From positions 1 through 51,542 of the forward strand of contig NZ_FQWV01000013.1 of the NCBI RefSeq assembly GCF_900129775.1: 51,542 bases of DNA, given 5' to 3'. The stretch's first letter is position 1. Each line of letters starts with the position of its first letter. The stretch comes from Halobaculum gomorrense (GTDB taxonomy: Archaea; Halobacteriota; Halobacteria; Halobacteriales; Haloferacaceae). Below the pieces are notes generated by a model that ran no database searches, was not told where the DNA came from, and saw only the letters and a list, made by a program, of their open reading frames with translations. Shown here in pieces: positions 29,379 to 37,035 of this stretch. The translations under genes and the position numbers were made by a program.

Positions 29379-30308
29379 TCACGAGAGATACACCTCCAAC
29401 GCCGCGACGTGGGTGAGAAGGAAGTCCGTCTCGGCGAGCGCCCGCCGCGATCGGTCGTCGAGGTCGGACACGGCCGCCTCGACGGGGTCGAGCGTCGACG
29501 CCCAGTCGGCGAGGAGGTCGTCGACGACGGGGCGCGCGCTTTCCGGGAGCGGATCGAGGTGCAGCGTCGGTGCGTCGGCCGGTTCGTCGTCGGTCGGCGT
29601 CACGGTCGCGACGTACCACACCTCGTTCGAGAAGAACGCGGCGTCGGTCTGCTGTCGCTCGCGGCCGCGGTACACCGTCCCCCGATAGCGGACGTAGCCG
29701 CCGACGAACGCCGTGCGCGCCCACGTCCCCAGCGGCGTCTGCGGCTCGACGGTCGCGCGGCCGCCCTCGACCGCCTCGACCGCGAGCGACCGCCGGTCGG
29801 CCGGGAGGTCGTCGACGACCACGACCTCGGCGTCCGCTGGCGGCTCCTCGACGGCGGTCGCGCCCAGTAGCCACTCGTACAGGAGGCCGCCGTCGACGCC
29901 GAGCGCGTACGCGCCGTCATCGACGCGGTCGCCGGTGAGCCGAACCGTTCGCTTCCCGGGCAGGAGCGGCGGCTGGCCGGTCCGGACGATCGTATCCGTC
30001 GTCCGCACGACCTCGCCGGTCGCGGCGCCGCGTTCGAGGAGGGCGGCCAGCGCACGCAGATGCACGCGGACGGGTCGACCGGTCGGGAGTCGGTCGACGG
30101 CGGCGAGCCGAAGGGTGTCCGCGGGCGACGCGCCGTCGCCCGGACCGGCGCTCGGAGCGGATCCTGTCACGTCGGTCGTCGGGCCGTCGGTCGTCGGGCC
30201 GTCGGTCGTCGAGCCGGCCGGGGAGTCGGTCGGTGCGCTCCCGAGACAGCCCGCGGCGGCGGCCGTACCGAGCGCGGCGAGGAGGGGTCTGCGTCGGGTG
30301 GGGGCCAT
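29379..30308 (-). CDS. Tat-exported haloarchaeal lipoprotein of unknown function
   Basis: A 309-residue protein. The signal reads MAPTRRRPLLAALGTAAAAGC, with twin Arg and a lipobox Cys at 21. A Thr/Asp/Gly/Pro-rich linker of about 40 residues follows, encoded by three 15-base repeats. The mature domain, from LRLAAVDRLPTGRPVRVHLRAL, is mixed alpha/beta with no family I recognise; WARTAFVGGYVRYRGTVYRGRE may be a beta-hairpin core. It is the only gene on this strand between DRG and the metal-hydrolase-like gene. Confidence 0.75.
   Translation of the reverse strand: MAPTRRRPLLAALGTAAAAGCLGSAPTDSPAGSTTDGPTTDGPTTDVTGSAPSAGPGDGASPADTLRLAAVDRLPTGRPVRVHLRALAALLERGAATGEVVRTTDTIVRTGQPPLLPGKRTVRLTGDRVDDGAYALGVDGGLLYEWLLGATAVEEPPADAEVVVVDDLPADRRSLAVEAVEGGRATVEPQTPLGTWARTAFVGGYVRYRGTVYRGRERQQTDAAFFSNEVWYVATVTPTDDEPADAPTLHLDPLPESARPVVDDLLADWASTLDPVEAAVSDLDDRSRRALAETDFLLTHVAALEVYLS
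30171..30215. repeat. Three tandem 15-base units inside the lipoprotein gene
   Basis: Units at 30171-30185, 30186-30200 and 30201-30215 (GTCGGTCGTCGGGCC, with one change in the third). They encode TTDGP repeats in the linker behind the lipobox, so copy-number change would alter linker length without a frameshift. Confidence 0.85.
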
Positions 30309-30380
30309 GCTTCGAGCGTCTCGAACGCGCGGGGATGTGCTTTGTGGAGGCGCGCGTCGCGACGGACGCGGGCGCGACCG

Positions 30381-30902
30381 TCACGGGCGACGCGAATCGC
30401 CGTCGCCGTTGTCGCCGTCTCCTCGGACGGCGACCCGGCGGACGTTCTCGTGGTACCGGTCGTGGCGCCACACGTCCCAGATCAGGTCGGTGAGCACGTG
30501 GACGTACAGGACGACCGCCGTCGCCAGCGCGGCCGCGGTCGGCGTCACCCCGAGCCCGCCTGCATCGAGTGCGGCGCCCGCGATCCAGGCCGCCGCCACC
30601 GCGAGCGGCGCGAGCACCGCGTGGCTGAGGAGCCGGTGGAGCGGCCACAGGTCGCCCGGATCGAACAGCTCCGACTGGTCGAAGACGGCGGCGCGCGGGG
30701 TCGCGAGCGCCCGGCGCGCGTTCGCCCAGTCGCCGCGGACGAGCCGCGCCATCAGGAAGTGGTCGAGGTCGATCGCGACGCCTGCGGCGGTGAGCAGCGC
30801 CCACGCGCCGGCCGCGACGGCGGGCGTTTCCCCGAGAGGGAGGACCGCGACGAGTCCGGCGGCGACGGCCCCGGAGACCGCCGCGTGGTGTCGGGAGTAC
30901 AC
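30381..30902 (-). CDS. Predicted membrane-bound metal-dependent hydrolase (YdjM/DUF457-like)
   Basis: A protein of about 173 residues with four to five hydrophobic segments. Polar motifs sit in or beside the helices: YSRHHAAVSG at the start, AIDLDHFLMARL (DxDH), LWPLHRLLSHAVLAP (HRxxxH) and VHVLTDLIWDVWRH. This His/Asp set is the metal-binding signature of the YdjM family. The start is uncertain: GTG 30902 (MYSRHHAAVSG) is preferred over GTG 30938 because homologues start near the first His pair. The substrate is unknown. Confidence 0.72.
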   Translation of the reverse strand: MYSRHHAAVSGAVAAGLVAVLPLGETPAVAAGAWALLTAAGVAIDLDHFLMARLVRGDWANARRALATPRAAVFDQSELFDPGDLWPLHRLLSHAVLAPLAVAAAWIAGAALDAGGLGVTPTAAALATAVVLYVHVLTDLIWDVWRHDRYHENVRRVAVRGDGDNGDGDSRRP

Positions 30903-31113
30903 GACCGGCGCGGACGCGTCCGAGCCACAAAACCCCACGGCTCGCCCGCTTCCGTCGCGTCCGTCGTCCGGCCGCCCTTCTGGGCGCCCCCCGCCAGCGC
31001 GATTGGTCGACTCCCGCCGTCGCTGCGGGCCCGCCGCGCGGGCTGCCCGCGAGAATCACTCGTGACATTCGGCGCCGAAGCGTTATGCCCGCCCGTCCGG
31101 CTCCCTCAGATCG

Positions 31114-32208
31114 ATGGACTCCGACGCGCTCGTGTGTTTCCAACAGACTCGCCGCGGCACCGGCGAGCGGTGGTACAAGGTGTACCGCGTCGGCGTCGAC
31201 TCCCCCGACGGCTTCGTCGACCGTATGGGGGAGTACGTCCGTCAGACGCACTTCGACGGGCCGGTGACGGCGCCCCACTGGTTCGACACCGGCGGCGGTC
31301 CCGCGATGCAGTGCCGCCTCGCGGAGCTGGGCGAGAAGCTCGTGCCGTTCTCGACGGCCGACGTGTTCGTCGTCACCCACAGGACGGTCCGCCCGTTGCT
31401 GGCGGTTCCGATGGCGGTCGATATCGTCCCCGTCCTCGCGGAGGGGATCCGAACGCGCGAGTACGCAGGGGCCGACTGCGACACGGACGGCGACGACCCA
31501 TCGCTCGCGCCCGCGCCCGACGCGACGCCGACCCGCGTCGTCGACGCCGACGCGTTCGACCCACCGCTCTCGGGGGCGGCCGCGTCGGGCGGTCGCATCG
31601 AGTGGTTCCACCTGTTCGCGCTGCAGGCGGCCTACCGGCTCGCGGTCGGGCCGCGGACCGGCGTCGTCGAGACGGGCGGCGATCACCCGACGATGCGCGT
31701 CCGCGACGGCGACGGCGTGTTGTGTCTGGACCTCCTCGACACCGGCGCGCTGAAACGGATCGACCGCGACCTCCTGTTTCTCGACTACGCGCTCGACGCG
31801 GACGCGGGCGGCGACGCGGACCGCTCGGTTGACGAGTCGCTCACGCTCGCGCTGCGCGACACCGCGCGGCTCCGCTGGCGGTACGCGAGCCACCTCTGGC
31901 ACGTGCGCCACGGCGAGACCGACGAGCGGTTCGCGTCGATCGCGCGCAACAAGACCGAGCCGACGTACGCCGACGAGCGGGCTGCCGCCCGGGGTGCGTT
32001 CCTCGATGCGCTGTGTGAGGCGTACGGCGCGTCGCTCGCGCCGTTCTCGACCGGCGTCGCCGGCGCCGCGCTCCGCTGGGAGACGGGCACGCGCGCGGAC
32101 ACGTTCTCACTGAACGAGGCGCCCTCGTTCACGCACGACTCGGTCGCCGAGGTCATGGACCGGGTCGACCCGGGGTACGTCCCCGAGAAGCGCAAGAAAC
32201 GGTTCTGA
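31114..32208 (+). CDS. Haloarchaeal hypothetical protein, 364 residues
   Basis: A soluble protein I cannot assign. It starts MDSDALVCFQQTRRGTGERWYKVYRV. The first 100 residues look alpha/beta (HFDGPVTAPHWFDTGGGPAMQCRLAEL). A poorly ordered acidic loop lies near 125-160 (ADCDTDGDDPSLAPAPDATP). The remainder includes EWFHLFALQAAYRLAVG, RLRWRYASHLWHVRHGETDERF and a basic C-terminus YVPEKRKKRF, which could contact nucleic acid. No signal peptide or membrane helix. Codon use fits the chromosome. It is followed 75 bases later by the VOC gene. Confidence 0.75.
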   Translation: MDSDALVCFQQTRRGTGERWYKVYRVGVDSPDGFVDRMGEYVRQTHFDGPVTAPHWFDTGGGPAMQCRLAELGEKLVPFSTADVFVVTHRTVRPLLAVPMAVDIVPVLAEGIRTREYAGADCDTDGDDPSLAPAPDATPTRVVDADAFDPPLSGAAASGGRIEWFHLFALQAAYRLAVGPRTGVVETGGDHPTMRVRDGDGVLCLDLLDTGALKRIDRDLLFLDYALDADAGGDADRSVDESLTLALRDTARLRWRYASHLWHVRHGETDERFASIARNKTEPTYADERAAARGAFLDALCEAYGASLAPFSTGVAGAALRWETGTRADTFSLNEAPSFTHDSVAEVMDRVDPGYVPEKRKKRF

Positions 32209-32282
32209 TCGCGGCCCTGACGTGTGACCCGGTGACATCGTCGGTCGGTATCCTTTTCGAGCGCGCGGCCGGTGTGTCGTAC

Positions 32283-33035
32283 ATGGCGTACACGCTCGAC
32301 CACGTGATGATGCGGATCGAAAACGAGGAGGAGTCGCTCGACTGGTACACCGAGCACCTCGACTACGAGGTCAAAGGCGAGATGGAGGGCGGCGACTTCA
32401 CGAACTACTACCTCGGTCCGGAGGACGTGCACGAGGACGGCGCGCTGCTGGAGCTCACCTACAACCACGGCGACCACAGCTACGACATGGGCGACGCGTG
32501 GGGCCACATCGCCGTCCGCGTCGAGGACGTCGAGGAGGCCTACTACGAGCTGATGGACGAGGGCGTCGAGGACTACCGCCCGCCCGAGGAGAACCCCGGC
32601 TACGCGTTCGTGAAAGACCCCGACGGCCACGAGATCGAGATCGTCGAGCGCGACCACGGCGCGCGCTGGTCCATCGACCACACGATGATCCGCGTCGAGG
32701 ACGCCACCGAGGCGCTCGGCTACTGGATGCGCACCTTCGAGTACGAGCACACCGGCCGCTGGGAGGCCGACTCCTTCGCGAACTACTTCATGAAGCCCGA
32801 GGACGCCGCCGAGGAGGCGATGGCGATCGAACTCACGTACAACTACGACGGCCGGAGCTACACGATGGGCGACGCGTGGGGGCACGTGTGCGTGCGCGCC
32901 GACGACTTGGAGGCCGACTGGGAGGAGCTGATGGTCCGTGAGACCGCGGACTACCGCGACCCCGAGTCGTGCGACCACAACTACGCGTTCACGACGGACT
33001 CCGACGGCCACGAGATCGAACTGCTGGAGCGGTAG
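32283..33035 (+). CDS. Two-domain VOC (glyoxalase/bleomycin-resistance-like) protein
   Basis: A 250-residue protein made of two VOC domains in tandem. Domain 1 (about 4-118) starts LDHVMMRIENEEESLDWYTEHL and contains LLELTYNHGDHSY, DAWGHIAVRV and DGHEIEIVER. Domain 2 (about 130-249) repeats the pattern with IDHTMIRVEDATEALGYWM, AIELTYNYDGRSY, DAWGHVCVRA and DGHEIELLER. Each domain thus shows the His/Glu/His/Glu metal-ligand set. The family usually dimerises two domains; here the dimer is fused. Lactoylglutathione lyase is the nearest name, but haloarchaea lack glutathione, so another thiol or substrate is more likely. Confidence 0.87.
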   Translation: MAYTLDHVMMRIENEEESLDWYTEHLDYEVKGEMEGGDFTNYYLGPEDVHEDGALLELTYNHGDHSYDMGDAWGHIAVRVEDVEEAYYELMDEGVEDYRPPEENPGYAFVKDPDGHEIEIVERDHGARWSIDHTMIRVEDATEALGYWMRTFEYEHTGRWEADSFANYFMKPEDAAEEAMAIELTYNYDGRSYTMGDAWGHVCVRADDLEADWEELMVRETADYRDPESCDHNYAFTTDSDGHEIELLER

Positions 33036-33117
33036 GTCACGCCCGTCGTTCCGGGTTCCGGCCCCGTCAGTTCGCGATCAGTACCGATCCGCATAGTCTG
33101 GTTCTCTTGTAGAAACG

Positions 33118-33123
33118 TTTACT
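33118..33123 (+). promoter_or_regulatory. TATA-like box (TTTACT) for the vapBC-type pair
   Basis: TTTACT lies 25 bases before the antitoxin ATG at 33148 in a locally AT-richer stretch. Confidence 0.45.
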
Positions 33124-33147
33124 CGGTAGCAACAGCTACTATCGATC

Positions 33148-33423
33148 ATGACGACCGCGGTCAAAGTAGACGAGGACGCGAAATCCCGGTTGGAGGAGTT
33201 ACAGGCCGAGATCAGGCTCGAAACCGGAACACGCGTCACCCAACAGGAACTGCTCTCGCGGATCATCGACGATGCGTACACCTCGCGGGAAGCGATGATC
33301 GACTCGTTCAGAGACACGACCGTCCCGCTGTCGGCCGAAGAGAAGGAGGCCATGGCTGAGGGACGATTCTCCTCGGGCGTCGAGACGGACGAGGACGATA
33401 TCGACGGGATCCTCTACGGATGA
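33148..33423 (+). CDS. Antitoxin of a VapBC-type pair
   Basis: A 91-residue acidic protein. TAVKVDEDAKSRLEELQAEIRL then TGTRVTQQELLSRIIDDAY fits a ribbon-helix-helix-like DNA-binding N-terminus (strand AVKVDE, two helices), followed by a toxin-binding tail ending DEDDIDGILYG. It overlaps the toxin gene by four bases (ATGA at 33420), the usual antitoxin-first order. It would neutralise the PIN toxin and repress the promoter. Confidence 0.8.
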   Translation: MTTAVKVDEDAKSRLEELQAEIRLETGTRVTQQELLSRIIDDAYTSREAMIDSFRDTTVPLSAEEKEAMAEGRFSSGVETDEDDIDGILYG

Positions 33424-33848
33424 GTGTGCTCGTGGACACCGGCGTGATCTACGCCGACCACGATACCGACGCCGCGCGCCACGAGGCCGCGGTCGATTCG
33501 CTCGATGCGGTGTACGACGGTGCACTCGGACAGCCGTACGTGAGCGACTACGTGTACGACGAGGCAATCACGCTCACGCTTCGACGAGGGTCGTTTTCGG
33601 CCGCGAAGCGACTCGGCGAGCGACTTCGCGGCGTCGAGCCGTTCACGCATGCGTTCGAGCTACTCCATCTCTCGGAGTCGACCTTCGAGGAGGCGGTCGA
33701 CGTGTTCGAGCGATACGACGACCAGGGACTCAGCTTCACGGACGCGGCGACGATCGCGGCGGTGCGGCACCACGGCCTCGACGGGGTATTGAGTTTCGAT
33801 GACGACTTCGACGGGCTCGTCGAGCGGTTCGACCCGGCGACGCTGTAG
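33420..33848 (+). CDS. PIN-domain toxin of a VapBC-type pair
   Basis: A 142-residue PIN nuclease. Acidic active-site positions are visible: LVDTGVIYADHD (first Asp), the Glu in YVYDEAITL, FTDAATIAAV (third acidic residue) and LSFDDDFDGL (fourth). PIN toxins usually cut tRNA or rRNA. Coupling to the upstream antitoxin supports a toxin role; a cellular RNase is the alternative. Codon use is like the chromosome, so the pair is not obviously recent. Confidence 0.85.
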   Translation: MSVLVDTGVIYADHDTDAARHEAAVDSLDAVYDGALGQPYVSDYVYDEAITLTLRRGSFSAAKRLGERLRGVEPFTHAFELLHLSESTFEEAVDVFERYDDQGLSFTDAATIAAVRHHGLDGVLSFDDDFDGLVERFDPATL

Positions 33849-33874
33849 CGGCGCCGGCGCTCGCCTCCGAATCA

Positions 33875-33880
33875 ATTAAG
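33875..33880 (+). promoter_or_regulatory. TATA-like box (ATTAAG) for the AI-2E-type gene
   Basis: ATTAAG in a short AT-rich patch, 24-30 bases upstream of the GTG at 33905. Confidence 0.5.
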
Positions 33881-33904
33881 TCAGATTGCTTACCTTCGTC
33901 TGAC

Positions 33905-35065
33905 GTGAACGAGAAGCGCCTCGTCGTCGCGGCGTTCGGGCTCGCGGTCGCGGTCGTCATCGGTGCGCTCGCGTACCGCTTCATCGCGGCGTTCACCGTC
34001 TCGGTGTTCCTCTACTACTCGACGCGGCGGTATCACCGGTTTCTCGCCAGGTTTCGACTGCCCCCGCGGGTGCGGGCGGGGGTCGTGCTCGCGTCGCTGG
34101 CGATCCCGTTGATTTTGCTCATCAGCTACGCGGGCGTCCTGCTCGTCGTCGAGGCGCGGCAGTTCGTCGCCGACACCGCGCTCGTCAGTGTCGCGGCGTC
34201 GAACATCGCGTGGTTCGCCGCGATCGAGCGCATTCCCTCGTTCACCGTGCAGGGGATCTACCGGGCGTACCAGTCGGGCGATCTGGAGCCGTTCGTCGAG
34301 TTCGCGACCGAGAACGCCACGTTCCTCACGACGGTCGTCTCGGAGTTCGTCCTCAACCTCTTCATCGTCACCATCGTCACCTACTACCTGCTCGTCGACG
34401 GCGACCGGATCAGCGACTGGCTGCTCCGGTTCGACGACGACGCGATCGTCCGCGAGTACCTGGAGGCGGTCGACGACGAACTGGAGGCGGTGCTGTTCGG
34501 CAACCTCCTGAACGTCGTCGCCATCTCGCTCATCGCGATCGCGACGTTCAACGCGTACAACGCCGTCGTCCCGGCCGCGGTTCGGGTGCCGTACCCCGCG
34601 CTTGCGGGCGCACTCACGGGAATCGCGAGCCTGGTTCCGATCGTCGGGATGAAGATCGTCTACCTCCCGGTGACGGCGGCGATGGCGATCCCGGCGCTGC
34701 TCGACGGGTCGCTCGGGGAGCTGGGGTACGTGTTCGCGTTCCTCGTCGTCGCGGTGGTCGTGGTCGACACGATCCCGGATCTCGTGTTACGGCCGCTGTT
34801 GAGCGGCGACGAGACCCATGTCGGCCTGCTGATGCTGGCGTACACGCTCGGGCCGGTGGTGCTCGGCTTCTACGGCCTCTTCTTCGCGCCGATCGTGCTC
34901 GTCGTGGGGCTGACGTTCGCGAACACCGCCCTGCCGCGACTGCTGGGGGCCGACGACGCGCAGACGAGGCTGTCCGAGCCCGGGGACGACGACCGCGGCG
35001 AGATGGTCGACGACGACTCTGAGAGGCTCGACGCCGAGGCGGGCGACGCCGAGCCGACCGGCTGA
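33905..35065 (+). CDS. AI-2E family transporter
   Basis: A 386-residue membrane protein of the AI-2 exporter superfamily. It has about eight helices; the family-typical arrangement is N-terminal helices (FIAAFTVSVFLYYSTRRYHRFL), a long extracytoplasmic region, and the C-terminal bundle with VPIVGMKIVYLPVTAAMAIPAL and LVVGLTFANTALPRLLG. The C-terminal tail is acidic. Despite the name, members also export other small molecules or act as Na+/H+ antiporters; substrate unknown here. GTG 33905 is supported by the upstream box. Confidence 0.85.
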   Translation: MNEKRLVVAAFGLAVAVVIGALAYRFIAAFTVSVFLYYSTRRYHRFLARFRLPPRVRAGVVLASLAIPLILLISYAGVLLVVEARQFVADTALVSVAASNIAWFAAIERIPSFTVQGIYRAYQSGDLEPFVEFATENATFLTTVVSEFVLNLFIVTIVTYYLLVDGDRISDWLLRFDDDAIVREYLEAVDDELEAVLFGNLLNVVAISLIAIATFNAYNAVVPAAVRVPYPALAGALTGIASLVPIVGMKIVYLPVTAAMAIPALLDGSLGELGYVFAFLVVAVVVVDTIPDLVLRPLLSGDETHVGLLMLAYTLGPVVLGFYGLFFAPIVLVVGLTFANTALPRLLGADDAQTRLSEPGDDDRGEMVDDDSERLDAEAGDAEPTG

Positions 35066-35145
35066 TCGAACTGTCTGCCCGTGATGGGTCGTGGAGACCG
35101 TCGGCGCACATCCACTCAGCCGTCGAGGCCCGTCGACGGGTGCCC

Positions 35146-35383
35146 GTGAGCCACACTCATACGTCGGTGCCTCGAAGCGAGGACCACGATACGCTCGCGT
35201 GATCTGGAAGCGGACGTCGAACGGAACGTCGCGGACCGGCGGGCGTTTCTCAGGCGGTGGGCCGCGTACGTGCGCGAGCACGACGACGAGGAGTGGTCGC
35301 GCCAGCAGAACACGGTCATCGACTCGCAGATCCGGCGGGCCAACGAACTCGCCAAGCGGGGCGAGATCGACCCCGTCGAGTGA
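35146..35383 (+). pseudogene. Small haloarchaeal gene split by an apparent two-base deletion
   Basis: From GTG 35146 one frame reads MSHTHTSVPRSEDHDTLA and stops at TGA 35200-35202. The next frame continues without interruption as RDLEADVERNVADRRAFL, RRWAAYVREHDDEEWSRQQN, TVIDSQIRRANELAKRGEID-PVE, stopping at 35383. Both parts are acidic, C/G-ending and clearly coding-like, and the second part has no ATG, GTG or TTG start of its own. Restoring a lost CG at the GCG/CGT junction near 35199 would join them into one protein of about 80 residues. Function unknown. A sequencing error is possible. Confidence 0.6.
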
Positions 35384-35620
35384 GTCGTTCGCAGTCTACC
35401 GGTTCACTCCCAGCGCGTCACAACGCCGCGTCGCGGAGGGTGCCGTCGGTCGTAGAGCCTCGCGGGAAACCGACACGGTGACGTACTGTTCGGTTGGGTC
35501 GTTGGACCGACCGAGTCAAAAAGGGCGATCGAGGTAACCCTGTCCGGTGTGCTGTTCGATGTGCTGCCCGGGTTTATTCAAACCAGTACGCCATTATAGC
35601 CGGACCGTCCTCATTTGCCC
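35384..35620. other. Intergenic region before uppP
   Basis: About 237 bases with no convincing gene. GC drops toward the right end, where TTATAG at 35594-35599 marks the probable uppP promoter. Confidence 0.5.
35594..35599 (+). promoter_or_regulatory. TATA-like box (TTATAG) for uppP
   Basis: TTATAG lies 22-27 bases before the GTG at 35621. This favours that start over the in-frame TTG at 35615. Confidence 0.5.
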
Positions 35621-36433
35621 GTGGACCGTTCGCTCGTCGTCGCGCTCGTAATCGGTGCGCTCCAGGGGATCTTCGAGTGGCTTCCCATCTCAAGCGAGGG
35701 GAACATCACGATCGCCCTTTCGGCACTTGGACGCTCGCCCGAGACGGCCGTCGCGTTCGCGCTGTTTCTCCACCTCGGAACCGCGCTCTCTGCGACCGTC
35801 TACTATCGCGACGAACTACGTGAGATCATCTGGCTGCTCCCGCAGTGGCGTCCCGGCCGCGCGTTCGAGGGAGAACAGGCAGTCGTCTCCTTTCTCGCGA
35901 TCGGGACGCTCGTCTCGGGTGTCGTGGGTATCGTCGCGTATGCGACCCTCGAGGAGGTCGTCTCGGCACTGACTGGCGGCGCGGTCGTCGTCAGTATCGG
36001 CCTCTTGCTCATCCTCACTGGCGTCTTCCAGCGGGTCTCGACGCACCTGAACGTCGACAGACGAACCGACCCGGACGCGATCGACGCCGTTCTCGTCGGC
36101 GTCGCTCAGGGCGTTGCCATCCTCCCGGGAATCTCTCGCTCGGGAATGACCACCGGAACCCTTCTCTTGCGGGGACACGACGCGCCGGACTCGTTTCGCT
36201 ACTCGTTCGTGCTCTCGATCCCGGCAGCTGTCGGGGGTGGGCTACTTGCGTATCTCGATACGGGACTGGGAACGGTGACTCCCGCCGCGGCGCTCGTCTC
36301 GCTCACCGCCGCTTGTGTCGTCGGCTACGCGACGATCGACGTGCTCATTCGCATCGTCGAGCGCGTCTCATTTTGGGCCGTGTGTGTCGGGTTGGGCGGA
36401 CTCGCAATGGCTGGTGGATTTCTCGTGTTGTGA
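35621..36433 (+). CDS. uppP: Undecaprenyl-diphosphatase-like polyprenyl diphosphate phosphatase
   Basis: A 270-residue BacA/UppP-type membrane phosphatase that recycles a polyprenyl (dolichyl in archaea) diphosphate carrier to the monophosphate for another round of glycan assembly. Both signature blocks are present: LQGIFEWLPISSEGN (the E/SS motif) and VAQGVAILPGISRSGMTTG (PGxSRSG). About seven to eight hydrophobic segments. It opens a long region of glycan-related genes, divergent from the VanZ/STT3-like operon, which supports a role in lipid-carrier recycling there. Confidence 0.9.
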   Translation: MDRSLVVALVIGALQGIFEWLPISSEGNITIALSALGRSPETAVAFALFLHLGTALSATVYYRDELREIIWLLPQWRPGRAFEGEQAVVSFLAIGTLVSGVVGIVAYATLEEVVSALTGGAVVVSIGLLLILTGVFQRVSTHLNVDRRTDPDAIDAVLVGVAQGVAILPGISRSGMTTGTLLLRGHDAPDSFRYSFVLSIPAAVGGGLLAYLDTGLGTVTPAAALVSLTAACVVGYATIDVLIRIVERVSFWAVCVGLGGLAMAGGFLVL

Positions 36434-36609
36434 CCGACGCTCCGTGGCACGAGGTCGATTATTGGATCTGATTTACGCGCAAACAAGGGAGCGGATACAG
36501 TTCAATATTCGAGTTCATCACGGACGAGGAAGCGCGCGGTCAGGTCGGAATCGGGACGCTCATATGTCTCGACCGAATGGTGACTCGTCTGCGGTATCTG
36601 TCGGCGAAC

Positions 36610-37035
36610 TCACTTCGAGAAATCTGTGTTCGGAGCCATCCGAATTCGCACGTACCGCACGCGACGCTCGATGAGGAACCAGATCCCGACCAGCACACTC
36701 CCGAGCGTGTTCGCGAGGAGATCCCCCCAGCCGAAGTAGCGGTTCGGAAGCGTCCCCTGCACCAGTTCGATGCCGATCCCAACTCCGAGGGCACCGCCGA
36801 CGACGGCAGTCGCGCGAACAGCCGGTCGATCGCGGTAGCGAACCGTCGCATACGCCAGCGCGAGTGCAAGCCCCGCGTACGCCGCGAAGTGCAGTCGCTT
36901 GTCCCAGAACGACGTCTGTGACGGCGCTGACGGGGGTGCTGTGAGTAACGAGAAATAGCCAATGACACCGAGGACAGCCACCACGCCGAGGTATCGGAGC
37001 CACCGTGGGAGAAGCGGGAATGGAATCCAACTCAT
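36610..37035 (-). CDS. VanZ-family membrane protein
   Basis: A 141-residue protein with four hydrophobic segments: WLRYLGVVAVLGVIGYFSLL, LHFAAYAGLALALAYATV, AVVGGALGVGIGIELVQG and WGDLLANTLGSVLVGIWFLI. The family motif is seen as WDKRLHFAAYAGLALAL, IGIELVQG-LPNRYFGWGDLLANTLG (Q, R and D within the membrane region). VanZ proteins are linked to teicoplanin resistance in bacteria and to envelope glycan genes elsewhere. The ATG at 37035 overlaps the STT3-like stop by four bases, so the two genes are coupled. Confidence 0.88.
   Translation of the reverse strand: MSWIPFPLLPRWLRYLGVVAVLGVIGYFSLLTAPPSAPSQTSFWDKRLHFAAYAGLALALAYATVRYRDRPAVRATAVVGGALGVGIGIELVQGTLPNRYFGWGDLLANTLGSVLVGIWFLIERRVRYVRIRMAPNTDFSK

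Noticed and set aside
29917-31911. 664-residue minus-strand frame crossing several genes
   Set aside because: It overlaps the lipoprotein and metal-hydrolase-like genes in the wrong frame and the 31114 gene antisense; Arg-rich composition.
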